The position numbers and the translations under genes are program-made. This document shows positions 24,153 through 34,554 of a DNA stretch of 64,000 nt, piece after piece. The first letter of the stretch is position 1. Every line of letters begins with the position of its first letter. This DNA is from Helianthus annuus (Eukaryota > Streptophyta > Magnoliopsida > Asterales > Asteraceae): NCBI RefSeq assembly GCF_002127325.2, contig NC_035433.2:89746369-89810368 (forward strand), written 5' to 3'. The notes beneath the pieces are model-generated. The model ran no database searches. It was not told the DNA's origin and saw only the letters and a program-made list of their open reading frames with translations.

Positions 24153-24596
24153 ATGGCGAGTGAAAACAGCGAAACATCATCCGTTCATTCCTCAAACAGC
24201 CGAAGGGGAAGAAGGCCCTCCGTTGAAGCTACACTTGTGCACTATGTGATAGCATTGAGGGAAGCTCTCGACGAAATGACGTCAGTAGAGGAGGTCCTAA
24301 TTGACCGTATTAACGATCTTATGATGGGACTTGAAAGTAGCTTCCAAGAAATTAACCTTTTGCACCAAAGGTTAAACATTCTGGTAGCACCTCCTATGGA
24401 ACCAGTCCTTCCACAACAAGACTGGAACTTGGCACTCGGGGTTAACAACCCTACCGGGTGGGAAGACTTTTCCGCAGAACCTCCCATGGAACACCCACAA
24501 GAAATTCCAGCGGAAGTCGAAACTCCTCAAACTAATGCAAATGAGCCCTCTTTTCTCCTTCCAAGGGAGGTAGAGGAGTGGCTCGCCGATATATGA
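24153..24596 (+). CDS. Small helical protein of unknown function in the Athila-like element
   Basis: This 147-residue protein starts at an ATG. The first 27 residues are Ser/Arg-rich. Residues about 28-78 have a heptad-like pattern (VIALREALDEM, IDRINDLMMGLE, INLLHQRLNIL) suggesting an amphipathic helix or coiled coil. The C-terminal half is rich in Pro, Glu and Asn and ends with PREVEEWLADI. There is no zinc finger or enzyme motif. It sits between the nested LARD and the 3' LTR, where an autonomous Athila would carry the end of pol or an extra 3' ORF. It could be an accessory protein or the distal end of a broken Gag. I do not recognise the family. Confidence 0.5.
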   Translation: MASENSETSSVHSSNSRRGRRPSVEATLVHYVIALREALDEMTSVEEVLIDRINDLMMGLESSFQEINLLHQRLNILVAPPMEPVLPQQDWNLALGVNNPTGWEDFSAEPPMEHPQEIPAEVETPQTNANEPSFLLPREVEEWLADI

Positions 24597-24909
24597 GGAG
24601 GACCACACCCGGAAGAAGGAGTTCTAAAAAGCCTTATCTAACCAAGATTAGTAGCTTCTTGGAAATTTTGCTAAATTAGAATAAAACATAGGGCTAGAAC
24701 TCCATGGTTTAATATTTATGTACTTTCATCTTTAACTTTATGTAATATCTCTCTATGTTTGCAATGATATGATGGTTTTTAAGATTGATGGTTGTTTAAC
24801 GAATAAAACACACTCATGATGGTAATGGATGAAAAGGGGAACGAGAAAAATGGACCCATGCACGAAGAACAGAGCAACCCGACACAAATCTCCATCACAG
24901 AAGGCTCAA

Positions 24910-25094
24910 CACGGGCCGTGCCCAACCAACACGACCCCGTGCTGAGCCACCTGCAGAAAAACACCCAGTTCAGGTAACTGGACACGGGCCGTGTTCAGCG
25001 GACACGCCCCCGTGTCCAGGCTTCTGTTTTAATTCTTTAATTTTTGTTACTGGCACTTGACCACGGGGCCGTGCCCGGTCACCACGGGGCCGTG
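24910..25094 (+). repeat. Three paired CACG-dyad motifs before the polypurine region
   Basis: Pairs start at 24910 and 24930, 24983 and 25003, and 25062 and 25083. The first two begin with an 11-bp dyad (CACGGGCCGTG), which shortens the period to 20, but the spacer is still 9 bp. Confidence 0.9.
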
Positions 25095-25189
25095 TCCAGG
25101 ATGCCAGTAACATAAATCTTTACTTTTTAACCTACTTTTACACATTCTAATAAACCAAAAACCTTATTTTTGGACACATTGAGGACAAT

Positions 25190-25215
25190 GTGTAATTTAA
25201 GTGTGGGGGGGGGGA
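25190..25215 (+). promoter_or_regulatory. Internal polypurine-like tract
   Basis: TTAAGTGTGGGGGGGGGGAT follows TTGAGGACAATGTG. This block recurs in Athila elements upstream of the 3' LTR, so this is probably a secondary polypurine tract, 1.3 kb before the LTR-proximal one. Confidence 0.6.
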
Positions 25216-26472
25216 TGCTAAAACCTTGAATTTTGCAAATCCTAAATACAAGCCTTACACAAAACTCTATTGGAACCGCTAAACACCCCAAATTTTTTTT
25301 CAAAAACTTTTTCATTTTTTTTTCTTTTACTTGTCTTAGTTTAATTTGGGAATAACAAGTTCTAAAAAGGTTATATTTTTACAAATTTACAACCGATAGC
25401 GTCGTGATAACAAAGAACCAACATAAGAAAATTACGAAACGGCATAACAAGTCTAGTTAAAAATTCGATTATATATACTTGATCACATTAAAAACCCATT
25501 CCCACAAAAGTGAGTTTTGAGCCTTTATTGAGCATAAAAATATACATATTTAGACTAAATGCTCATTTTTCGTTTCTTGTGTGAATAGCCGCTTGGTTCT
25601 TACAACTCTAGAACTTGCCACGACGATACATTCCCGGTCCTTACCAACTTAAACCCAAGTAAGTAAGTGATGGAGGCATTAGGACTAACCATATTTTTTT
25701 TTCTAAACCATTATTTTTCATTTTTTTCTTACCACTTACCCAAAATCCCCCTAGATAGCCCCTTTGAGCCTAAACCTTTCATTTCATTACCCCAAAAACT
25801 CTTTTTACCCACCAAAAAACCCTTTTTATTTTTCACCCTTTATTTTAGTAACAAGCTCGGTTTTTCGTAAACTCGCCTTTTTATGTGGAAAAAAAAATTT
25901 GATGAAGTCAAAAACAAACAAAAGCTATATAAAAGCTTGTTTGGAGAAATACTTCAAAATAAAAAGTCACTAAAAACAAGGTATGTCACGGAAACCGACG
26001 CTTTTTACGATTTTCGCCCTTTTTTTCTAACTAACCCAACCGACCACCTTTAACCCAAGCCTAACCCTTCACCCCAAAAGTCCTCTTGATATTTACAAAG
26101 GTAAAAAGTTAAAAAGGAGAAGGATTGATTGCTTGGCAAGCCTATGGAAGGCGTAAGTTCCATGCCGCTCACGAGTGATTCACTAAAAAAAATTTACACC
26201 TTCGGCCGAGTGTTGAGTGATCTCCCGCGAGGTATGTGAACTTGTATATAAATGGAATTTTAATAAGGCATGCTATGCCCGAATAAGTAATATATCTTAT
26301 GAAACATTCAAAATAAATCATAACGAATAGGATTGTAAATAAATAAAAATAAAACTTACAAAGACCTTGGATTCCCGACACTCTAGGACAAGCTAAAAAC
26401 TTTCTCTTCTACCTATTCCATTTGGGAGTGTAAGCCACATTTAAAGAGTTTTGCTTGAGGACAAGCAAAAGT
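25216..26472 (+). other. Non-coding 3' region of the Athila-like element
   Basis: About 1.25 kb lies between the two polypurine tracts. No ORF with recognisable content is visible. The sequence is AT-rich with homopolymer runs. Confidence 0.6.
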
Positions 26473-26489
26473 TCAAGTGTGGGGGTATT
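26473..26489 (+). promoter_or_regulatory. Polypurine tract of the Athila-like element
   Basis: CAAGTGTGGGGGTATT directly abuts the 3' LTR starting at 26490. This is the expected plus-strand primer. Confidence 0.8.
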
Positions 26490-28193
26490 TGATGTGTATA
26501 AAATGCAACATATAAATCACATCAATTAAGGCATAAAACTAACCCTTTTTAAGTACTAATGTTAGAAAAAGAGTGTTTTTGTCTTTCTTTTGTATTTTCA
26601 GGATGAAATGAGCTCAAAATCACAAAAGAAGCAAAAAGACAACTAATTCTACCATAAATACAAGAAAAGGAATAAAAGTAGACTGCCCGGACCCTCAACG
26701 GCACCCCCCCAAGGCAAAGAAGAGAAAACAGAAGACTGAACACGCACCGTGTCCAGCGAACACGGGGCCGTGCCCAAGAAGCAGCAGAAAAGACAAACTA
26801 GTAGAAGCTTCCATTGCCCACCACGGGGCCGTGTCCAGCGGGCACGGGGGTATGGTGAAAGTACAGCAGGCGCATTAATTGTAATTGCGAATTACAATTA
26901 ATGAAGAGAGAGAGTGTCAGACGGGCACGGGGGCGTGTCCAGCGGACACGGGGCCGTGCCCAGCCTTCTGTTCAGCCTATAAATAGGGGTGCTTGGTTTC
27001 ATTCCATCTCATCCCTTGGCACACCACCTCTCTCACACTTCATCCACCACCCACCACCACCATAACACCATCATCCACCACCATCATCCATTGTCCATCG
27101 TAGAGTGTGTGAGTCGTCTCGGGATCCAAGATTGATCGTAAGAGTTCTTGACAATCAAGGCCATGTTTGCCTAAGTCTCTTACATCACTTGGTGAAGACA
27201 AGTGTTTAGTATAATACTTTTTATTTTTAATCTTTTGCACTTTTTATTTGGTTTTGTATTAATGACTTTAATAACTAGTTACTTATGTTGAAGGTGATCT
27301 TTCCTTATCGTTTGTCCGTGGTGTCTTGGCGTTATTTTACTGTCTATATAAAATAAAAGATTTTCACCATTCATATCTCCACGGTCTATATGGAGGTATG
27401 TTGGCTACCTGGTCGGGGGTTAAGGGAACGGTTTGGTAAGGGTCTTGCCCTTGTTCAGCGTTTAGAGGTCCTGCTTGGGACCTGGGTCAAATTTAGTAGG
27501 ATCTCCTTCAATACCCATAGGTATTGGATGGCGGGGATCCAAACTCTTTGACCCCCTCATAAGTTAACTACTATTAATACTATAACCCGGCTATTTAGGA
27601 CTGTATCCCTGCTGACTCAGACTACTTAGCCGAGGGTAACGTCACCGCCGAAAGCGGGGCCTACCACAATTTGCATTAATAACTTAATTCATTATCTTTC
27701 AATAATCCGACCCTTTAGGATTGTATCCTTGCTGACTCAAACTACTAACTACTGGGTTGAGGATAACGTCGCCTTCAAAAGAGGGGCCTACTACAATAAC
27801 TAAGATAATCTCTTAAACAAGTGCAAAAGTGCGAAAATAATCAAAGGTTATACTAACACACGTGTCGGATCCAAGTGATTCATCTTGTCTATCTGTTTTT
27901 ATTTTATTTTATTTTTCAGCATTTAGTTAGTTTTTATTTTTTTTAGTTTAAAACATTTTTTTTCTCACTTTTTGATTTGATTAGACGTTGAGGATAAACC
28001 GGTATTAAAAGCTCTTGTGTCCTTAGACGACCTCGGTATCTTACCAACACTATACTACGTCCACGATGGGTGCACTTGCCCATATGTGTGTTTAGTGTTA
28101 GTGAATATCGTGTTTTATAAATTTAAAACTTGGCTAAAAGTGTAAAAAGGGCTTAAATATACATCTAAAATATAACACACTTCACGCACATCA
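26490..28193 (+). repeat. 3' LTR of the Athila-like element
   Basis: A 1704-bp copy of 12651-14344. It has about 15 substitutions and a few indels, including an 8-bp duplication ACTACTAA near 27743. It carries the same three dyad pairs (about 26750-26967). Confidence 0.9.
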
Positions 28194-28198
28194 GTAAT

Positions 28199-30103
28199 TA
28201 CATGAAACATTGAGATGATGAGCAGCCTATCGTTTATCGGTTTAGGGTTTAACTTTTAGATTTGATATTAAATTTTTTTATTGGGGTGGTTGGGCTAGTA
28301 CGTATAGATATAGTTGTAAATTTGTTTAGAGTGGATCAAAATCTAATAGAGTGGTATATAAAAACTATATATTTAATTTATATTTAAGTATATATGTGTG
28401 TGTAATGTGTGTATAAATAAATATATGTGTGCGTGTATATATATATGTATAATTTATATTTGTGTATATATATGTGTGTATATACATGTTTATATATGTG
28501 CGTGTATATGTATATGTATATATACACTAATTAAACATAATAATTTGAGCCGAACCAAGTCGAGCGGATCTTTGCTCATGTTTGGCTGGTTTACAAGCCG
28601 AACCGAGCAGAGCGGTTCGTTTACAATCGAGCGTCAAATCAAACAAGTATTTTCCAAGCAATTTCCGAACAACCGGCGAACGATTTGAACTGTTTATTTT
28701 ATATTGTTATTATATTTCATGAACTCCACTATTTAGAAGAGTACATCAATTAATTTAATTAATTGTTTCAAATTTGTTTACAACGTTTTGAATTCAAAAT
28801 TTTGTTTTTTATCGATTAAATTGTTCGATCATATTTTTGTGAATTCTAGAAACTAACCATTTAGGATTCAATTAAGTAATTATTCAATAATTATTTGATG
28901 TGATTTGTTGAATCTGATTGTATTTTTTGTTATATCATTACACTTGAAAATATTCATGTAATTATCTTATTTTTTAGATTTTAATTTATATCATGGCTTA
29001 TTTTAGCCTCTTTTATATGTTTATATATGTGTTATGTAGATGTGGCAACTTCAACCTATTTTCTTATGAACATATCGATATAGGTTATATTTTATCTGTA
29101 GGGTCAAACGGAAAAAATTTAAATAAAAGTAGTCTAAAATGAGAAGGCATATGGGTTGAAAGTAACATTAAATTTAAATTTAATGCAAATAATTATAGTT
29201 AGATTGTTATATTATAATCAAAATAGTTACATTTTTACACATACTTGACACTAAACTATACCTAATAAATTAGTAATTGGTTATGCTAAGTGTCACAATT
29301 TCATGTGCCCAAGATTCTTGCAATCATATGAAAATTTTCTCGCTTATTTTCATATGAGCACAAGTTATACACAATAAATAAGTAAAACAACGAAATTCTT
29401 ACTGCTTATTATTTCTCAACTATTTATTATTTTCTTTTTGAGTAAAACGCCAAAATCGTCCCTGAGGTTTGAGCACTTTTACTTGTTACATCCGAAATAA
29501 GGTTTTTTTTTTTTTTTTTTTTTGTAACTGGTTTCATTTTTATTATCATTTCTATTCAAATCACTAACTTAGTTAAACAATGTATCGTTAACTTAGGGCC
29601 GATTTTCGTAATTTCAAACATCAGGGACGATTTTAATAGTTTACCCATTTATTCTTTTTTTTTAATTTTCTTTTTTATCTTTAAATAAAAATAGCTATAA
29701 ATATAATATATACACCTACACATATATATATACACACACTTATTATTTAATATTCTTTTTACCTTTAAATAAAATAATAATAATAAATTAATTATAATAT
29801 ATATGCATACTTATACACACACATTTATAATTTTATATATACAAAAACATCATACACACTCTCTCTTCTATCATTCTCTTTTCTCCACCACCCTCGCCAC
29901 CGCCACAACCACTTTGTCTATCTCGACGCTCATACCTCATCTTCCCTACTCGCTATACCAAACATCAGTACCACACATCTCTCCCATCGTACCAAACATC
30001 ATTTAACTTATTATTATTTTTAGGTAAAAAATTATGTGTATATGTATTTATACTATATTTAAAATTATTTTTTTAAATATAAAAAAATTAAAAAAAAATT
30101 AAT
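28199..30103 (+). repeat. Segment A, part 3 (paralogue of 49476-52490)
   Basis: Resumes the segment exactly where the Athila-like element ends. It aligns with segment B apart from the hAT insertion found only in B. It includes a GAGCCGAGC hAT-like fragment at 28551-28690 and the MITE at 29440-29646. No gene is seen. Confidence 0.85.
29440..29646. mobile_element. MITE with CGTCCCTGAGGTTT terminal repeats (type 1)
   Basis: The left end reads GTAAAACGCCAAAATCGTCC and the right end is the complement of GGTAAACTATTAAAATCGTC, giving terminal inverted repeats of about 27 bp around a 207-bp body. Superfamily not assigned. The segment B copy (50702-52000) is split by a hAT element. Confidence 0.6.
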
Positions 30104-30246
30104 GGGTAAATTGCTAAAATTGTCCCTGAGGTCTGGGAATTGCCAAAATTGTCCCTAAGTTAACGATACATTTTAACTGAGTTAGTGATTTGGATGCAAA
30201 TGCAACAAAAATGAAACGTCCCAGAGACGATTTTGACATTTTACTC
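30104..30246. mobile_element. MITE with CGTCCCTGAGGTTT terminal repeats (type 2)
   Basis: GGGTAAATTGCTAAAATTGT at the left mirrors GAGTAAAATGTCAAAATCGT read from the right. Near-identical copies are at 30761-30903, inside the tandem duplication, and at 52491-52632. Confidence 0.6.
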
Positions 30247-30703
30247 TTTCTTTTCTATATATTTTATTTCACCACCACCAACAGCATCACAGCCGCCGTC
30301 ATCACCACCAGCAGCAGCAACACTGCCACCATCACCTCCAGCCTCTTCAACACCAACATCTAAAGTGACACCACTACTTCCTTCACCATCTTTTGGACCC
30401 GGGTCATCTTTGTAACAAGAAATATCGAACCCAAACAACCTGAACTTAAAATTATGTTTCTTCTCCGGTGGTTCACCACCAACAACACCACCTTCATCCC
30501 CACTACATTCTGCCCTTTTCTTACCTTTCTTCATGACATCACCACCATATTCTCCGGTGGCCACCACCTCACTTTTATCAGACACAACAACTCCACCCAC
30601 AGTTATAACTTCATTAACTTCTTGATGACCTTTAGTTTCATCATCCAAAGGAGTCTCTTCGCCATTTATTGCTTCTCCCTCATTGTTATGCACTTCATTG
30701 CAA
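30241..30703 (-). pseudogene. Second (distal) copy of exon 2 of the putative host gene
   Basis: A 657-bp downstream duplicate of 30898-31360. The 150-residue acidic, Gly-rich frame is still open, with only a handful of substitutions relative to the other copy. It even keeps the GTCATAG splice acceptor at its start (30704 onward on the minus strand). It could serve as an alternative or mutually exclusive exon, or be a dead duplicate. Confidence 0.4.
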
Positions 30704-30760
30704 CTATGACAATAAAAATTTATAATTATTTTTTAAATATAAAAATAATAAAAAATTAAT

Positions 30761-30903
30761 GGGTAAATTACCAAAATTGTCCCTGAGGTTTGGGAATTGC
30801 CAAAATCGTCCCTGAATTAAGGATACATTTTAGCTGAGTTAGTGATTTGGATGCAAATGCAACAAAAATGAAAAGTCCCAGAGACGATTTTGACATTTTA
30901 CTC
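30761..30903. mobile_element. MITE type 2, second copy
   Basis: Copy of 30104-30246 at the junction between the two exon copies. It may have mediated the unequal exchange that created the 657-bp tandem duplication. Confidence 0.6.
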
Positions 30904-31857
30904 TTTCTTTTTTATATATTTTATTTTCCCACCACCAACAGCATCACTGCCGCCGTCATCACCACCACCAGCAGCAACACTGCCACCATCACCTCCAGCC
31001 TCTTCAACACCAACATCTAAAGTGACACCACTACTTCCTTCACCATCTTTGGGACCCGGGTCATCTTTGTAACAAGAAATATCGAACCCAAACAACCTAA
31101 ACTTAAAATTATGTTTCTTCTCTGGGGGTTCACCACCAACAACACCACCTTCATCCCCACTGCATTCTGCCCTTTTCTTACATTTCTTCATGACATCACC
31201 GCCATCTTCTCCAGTGGCCACCGCCTCACTTTTATCAGACACAACAACTCCACCCACAGTTATAACTTCATTAACTTCTTGATGACCTTTAGTTTCATCA
31301 TCCAAAGGAGTCTCTTCGCCATTTATTGCTTCTCCCTCATTGTTATGCACTTCATTGCAACTATGACAATAAAAATAAAAAATGCTAAATTAAAAAAAAA
31401 AGAAAAAAAAGAAAACCCTAATTTTGAGGGCTAAACTTAAATCGACAAAAAACTCAAACGACTGTTTAAAGGTAGGGACGATGAAGCAAGCCCTTAAATT
31501 AAAAAAAAAGAAAGAAAAAGAAGACCCTAATTTTGAGGGCTAAACTTAAATCGACAAAAAAAACTTAAACGACTGTTTAAAGGTAGGGACGATGACGCAA
31601 GCCCTTACATTCAAGCGTTTGTTTGACGCATCCTCAAACGACTGTTTAAAAACACTTTGGGATTAGAAAGCAAACGGAATGGGAATAGCACGCGGCAATT
31701 TTTATTATTTAAAATGGTATAAAATTTCACACATTTAAGATTATAAACACTTGCACAAATGATAAAAATCCACACACCTTTTCTCCAATGATTTAATGTC
31801 TTCGTATTGAGTGAAGTCAATGATTGATCTTGATTCTTTTGATCCAGTCTCAGGCAT
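30898..31857 (-). CDS. Putative two-exon host gene or captured gene fragment, unknown function
   Basis: On the minus strand an ATG at 31857 opens a 26-codon exon ending at 31778 with AAAG|GTGTGTGG, a good splice donor. After a 417-bp intron (31361-31777), TTTATTGTCATAG is a good acceptor and opens a 154-codon frame. The splice phases match: two bases left from exon 1, one base taken by exon 2. The predicted protein is about 180 residues, acidic and Gly-rich, with one hydrophobic/aromatic block (KFRLFGFDISCYKDDPGP). I recognise no domain. The stop lies at the edge of a MITE, so the true 3' end may be lost. The promoter side is separated by the 9.8-kb retrotransposon at 31895. It could be a host gene, a captured fragment or chance; phase agreement and the preserved duplicate favour a real exon. 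Confidence 0.4.
31385..31600. repeat. Two-unit tandem duplication of about 106 bp in the putative intron
   Basis: Two units (about 31385-31490 and 31493-31600) share CCCTAATTTTGAGGGCTAAA, AAATCGACAAAAAA and GACTGTTTAAAGGTAGGGAC. A third partial CAAACGACTGTTTAAA follows near 31635. No coding potential. Confidence 0.75.
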
Positions 31858-32148
31858 CTTCTTCGAATTCCATGCTCGACAACCTTAGGGAGAGTGTGAC
31901 ACTCGAGGTTTTTCCGAACGATCACCTTGTAATATTTTGTGTGTATATATATATTATTAAATGGAAACGTGATTTTTGCATGATATGTGTGATATGTATG
32001 TATTATGTATATATTTATATGAGAGCCGAAACCACGACCCGAGACCATGACTCGCAACCGGGCGGTTGCGAGTGGGCCTCTTGGTTTCGAGTGGCCCTTG
32101 GGCCGTAACCGGTTTGGGCCGAAACCCCCAAGCCCAACCCGAAACACC

Positions 32149-32160
32149 CCATATATATAT
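32149..32160 (+). promoter_or_regulatory. LTR promoter with TATA box and TGGGCC sites
   Basis: CATATATATATCCC follows several TGGGCC or TGGGCY motifs (site II type, bound by TCP factors in plants). It precedes a C/T-rich leader (CCTCCTCCTCATTTCC). This layout matches a plant pol II core promoter. Confidence 0.6.
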
Positions 32161-32906
32161 CCCACCTCCTCCTCATTTCCTTCATTTGTTACACCAAACA
32201 AACACACACCTCTTCTATTTTCTCTCAACTAAAAAACCCCAAGCCAACAACATCCAAACTCTTCCAAACTTTCGGTTCAAGCTCAAGGATCTCGGACGAG
32301 GAAACTCGGTCAAGACCAAATTCGGACACTCCATCTTCTCGGTTCTCTTTTCTTTGTTTTCGGCTCCTCCTTTCATAACCGGTTAGTGTTATCTTTGTGT
32401 ATCTTTTGTGTATAAGATTTATGTTGGTTAAATGAACTAGAAGTATTATGCTTGGTTAGAAATACTATGCATGATTTTTAGGAAGATTGTGAAGTTTTGA
32501 CTATGTGTGTTAAACCCTATGTATGATACTTGCTAACATGCTTAAATGGTTATGGAATAATGGTTTAAGGATGTTTAGGGCCAACCGAGTCATGTTAATG
32601 CCACTAAGTGTATGTTTTACTTGTTCTTGCATATTAATCTTGTTAGAAATAGGTGATTTTCGGTCCAAAAATGTGTGATTATGTTAACATGAAAACCCTA
32701 GGAAAAACTATGAACTTGATGAACTTGTTGAAGATAGTTTGAAGATTTTAAAATGGTAATGTTTGATCTATTGTTGTATATGGTCAAAATTAGGAAAAGT
32801 GTTTGTAGAAACCTTATTGGCTGTTTCCAAATATGGGTCTGATTTCATATGTACAATTTGGACTGTCTTTTCTGCATCATCACGTGTATATGAAAGTGAC
32901 AGATTA

Positions 32907-33147
32907 CGACTCGCAACGACAGCATTCCGACTCGCAACGACGGCATTACGACTCGAAACCACCCGGTTGCGACTCGCAACCAAAGCATGACAAGTCGAAA
33001 CCACGAGATTTCGACTCGAGACTACGACGGTTGCGACTCGCAACCAACACGTGACAACTCGAGACCACGATTGCGACTCGCAACCATAACGTGACAAGCC
33101 GAGACCACCTGGTTGCGACTCGAGACCAGCTGGTTGCGAGTGGGCTG
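32907..33147 (+). repeat. 21-bp phased array of CGACTCGCAACC-type motifs
   Basis: Twelve units start at 32907, 32928, 32949, 32970, 32991, 33012, 33034, 33055, 33074, 33095, 33116 and 33137. Nine of the eleven intervals are exactly 21 bp; the others are 22 and 19. The consensus is roughly CGACTCGMRACCA followed by 8 variable bases often ending GGTTG, so adjacent units form GGTTGCGACTCGCAACC palindromes. The 3' LTR has the same array at 40285-40525. Confidence 0.92.
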
Positions 33148-34276
33148 TCCATTTTGGTTATTGGGCCATTTTGTGTTAACTTGGGCTATCTGTTAAATGG
33201 ACTATGTGTTGCTGTTGACTGTTTAATTGTTTAGGCCGGCCCAATAACCCAATGACTGTTTACCTGTATGTATGTTACGTGCCTATATGTGCTTTTACGT
33301 GAATGCTTGTACACCGAACCTGACCTATACCGGTAACCATGTTAGGACGTGGTGACCAACGTGATTGACAAGTAACCTAAACCTACCGAGCAACCCAAGG
33401 TGAGTTCACAACTTAAAAGCATGCGTCCCGGTGGTTTGGGACACAAGACTAAAACAATCCTATCCCCTGGTAAAAGGGGATACCATTTACATACCTTCCC
33501 TAGTTATTGGGAACAAAACTTACTTTTCCTTCCCGGGTATTGGGAAACCTTTTGGTTAATCACTGTTTATACGGATTGCAACTAACGGCACTAAACGCAA
33601 CTCTATCACTCAAGTCCCTACTACAAATACCGATTAGTCGCCGGGTTAGGCGAGCGGGTTATTAGTTGATAGCGCTATTTAGGTGTTTACCAGCCTCACA
33701 CCGTGCCCTGGTTTGGGACGGGCGTGAACTAATGAACTCAGAAATCCGTCAATGATGATAGAACATTGACATCGGGGCATCCTGCGGATACGCAACGGTT
33801 ACCTAGTGTTCGGTATTGGAAAAACAGTTTAGTCGCTAACTTTTGGGGTAGCTCCCCAAGGCATGTATAAACGGATAAATTAACCGGTGAAACAAAGTTT
33901 TTGGAAATTAAAACTGGACAACTAGTGAACTCACTCAGCATTATTGTTGACCCCTTACTGCATGCTTTGCAGGTAACCAGTGACGAAGGAGCTTGCAGCT
34001 TGGGAACGTGTAGTGTCTGTTCACCCTTGTGTTGGGTGTTACCTTATTTTGAATCATGAACTTTGTTTTAAACTACCTTACTTATGCTTCCGCTACTTAT
34101 TACTGTTTTGAACTTAAAACTTTAAACTCTGAACTTAATATTTGCTAAGCTTATGAATAGTAAGTATTACTTTTGTTATCAACTTAAGTATTCGGTATAA
34201 TTGGTGGCTGGATCCTGGTCAGTCACGCCCCCGAAGCGGGTGTTATCCGCAGGTGGATTTTGGGGGTGTGACAGAT

Positions 34277-34289
34277 TGGTATCAGAGCC
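34277..34289 (+). promoter_or_regulatory. tRNA-iMet primer-binding site
   Basis: TGGTATCAGAGCC lies 3 bp after the 5' LTR. Confidence 0.92.
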
Positions 34290-34554
34290 ATTGGTTATAG
34301 TGAACTTGGTTTTAAAAAGGGGAAAATCTTTTTGGAGAAAACCAGACTATAACCCGTGACTCGCGACGACACTACACTCCAAGTGCAGGGCTCAACACTT
34401 TTGACCTCATAGCTCGGACCAGTGTTTACTTGTTCGCTTTATGTTTCCTGTTATGATATACGTACTAGTGTGCCTAAACTAGATAGATACACCTCTCTCT
34501 TCTATCTCATTCTCGCTACACTACGACATCACACTCATACTGTGTTTTCTGGTT

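Larger units (their letters stand above)
12651..28193 (+). mobile_element. Non-autonomous Athila-like LTR retrotransposon
   Basis: The element has LTRs of about 1.7 kb (12651-14344 and 26490-28193) and a GTAAT TSD at 12646-12650 and 28194-28198. Its primer-binding site matches tRNA-Asp, and its polypurine tract is AAGTGTGGGGG. Those are hallmarks of the Athila/Tat branch of Ty3 elements. Removing the nested LARD leaves only about 3.9 kb of internal sequence with no protease, reverse transcriptase, RNase H or integrase, so it needs a helper. It encodes a zinc-knuckle protein near the 5' end and a 147-residue protein near the 3' end. The LTRs differ at roughly 15 of 1690 positions by eye (about 0.9 percent). 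Confidence 0.88.
31895..34273 (+). repeat. 5' LTR (2379 bp)
   Basis: It starts TGTGACACTCGAGG and ends GGGGGTGTGACA. It contains a perfect 10-bp stem (ACTCGCAACC, 4-nt loop, GGTTGCGAGT) near 32048-32071, a cluster of TGGGCC/TGGGCY sites at 32070-32135 and a TATATATAT box near 32151. A 12-unit 21-bp array lies at 32907-33147. Confidence 0.93.

Noticed and set aside
31611..32228. 205-residue minus-strand frame spanning the LTR boundary
   Set aside because: It crosses the retrotransposon insertion junction at 31894/31895 and is an accidental fusion; the plausible exon lies in another frame.
32907..33147. Regularly spaced repeats resembling a CRISPR array
   Set aside because: Unit and interval are too short (21 bp total), the sequence is duplicated in both LTRs of a plant retrotransposon, and there are no cas genes.
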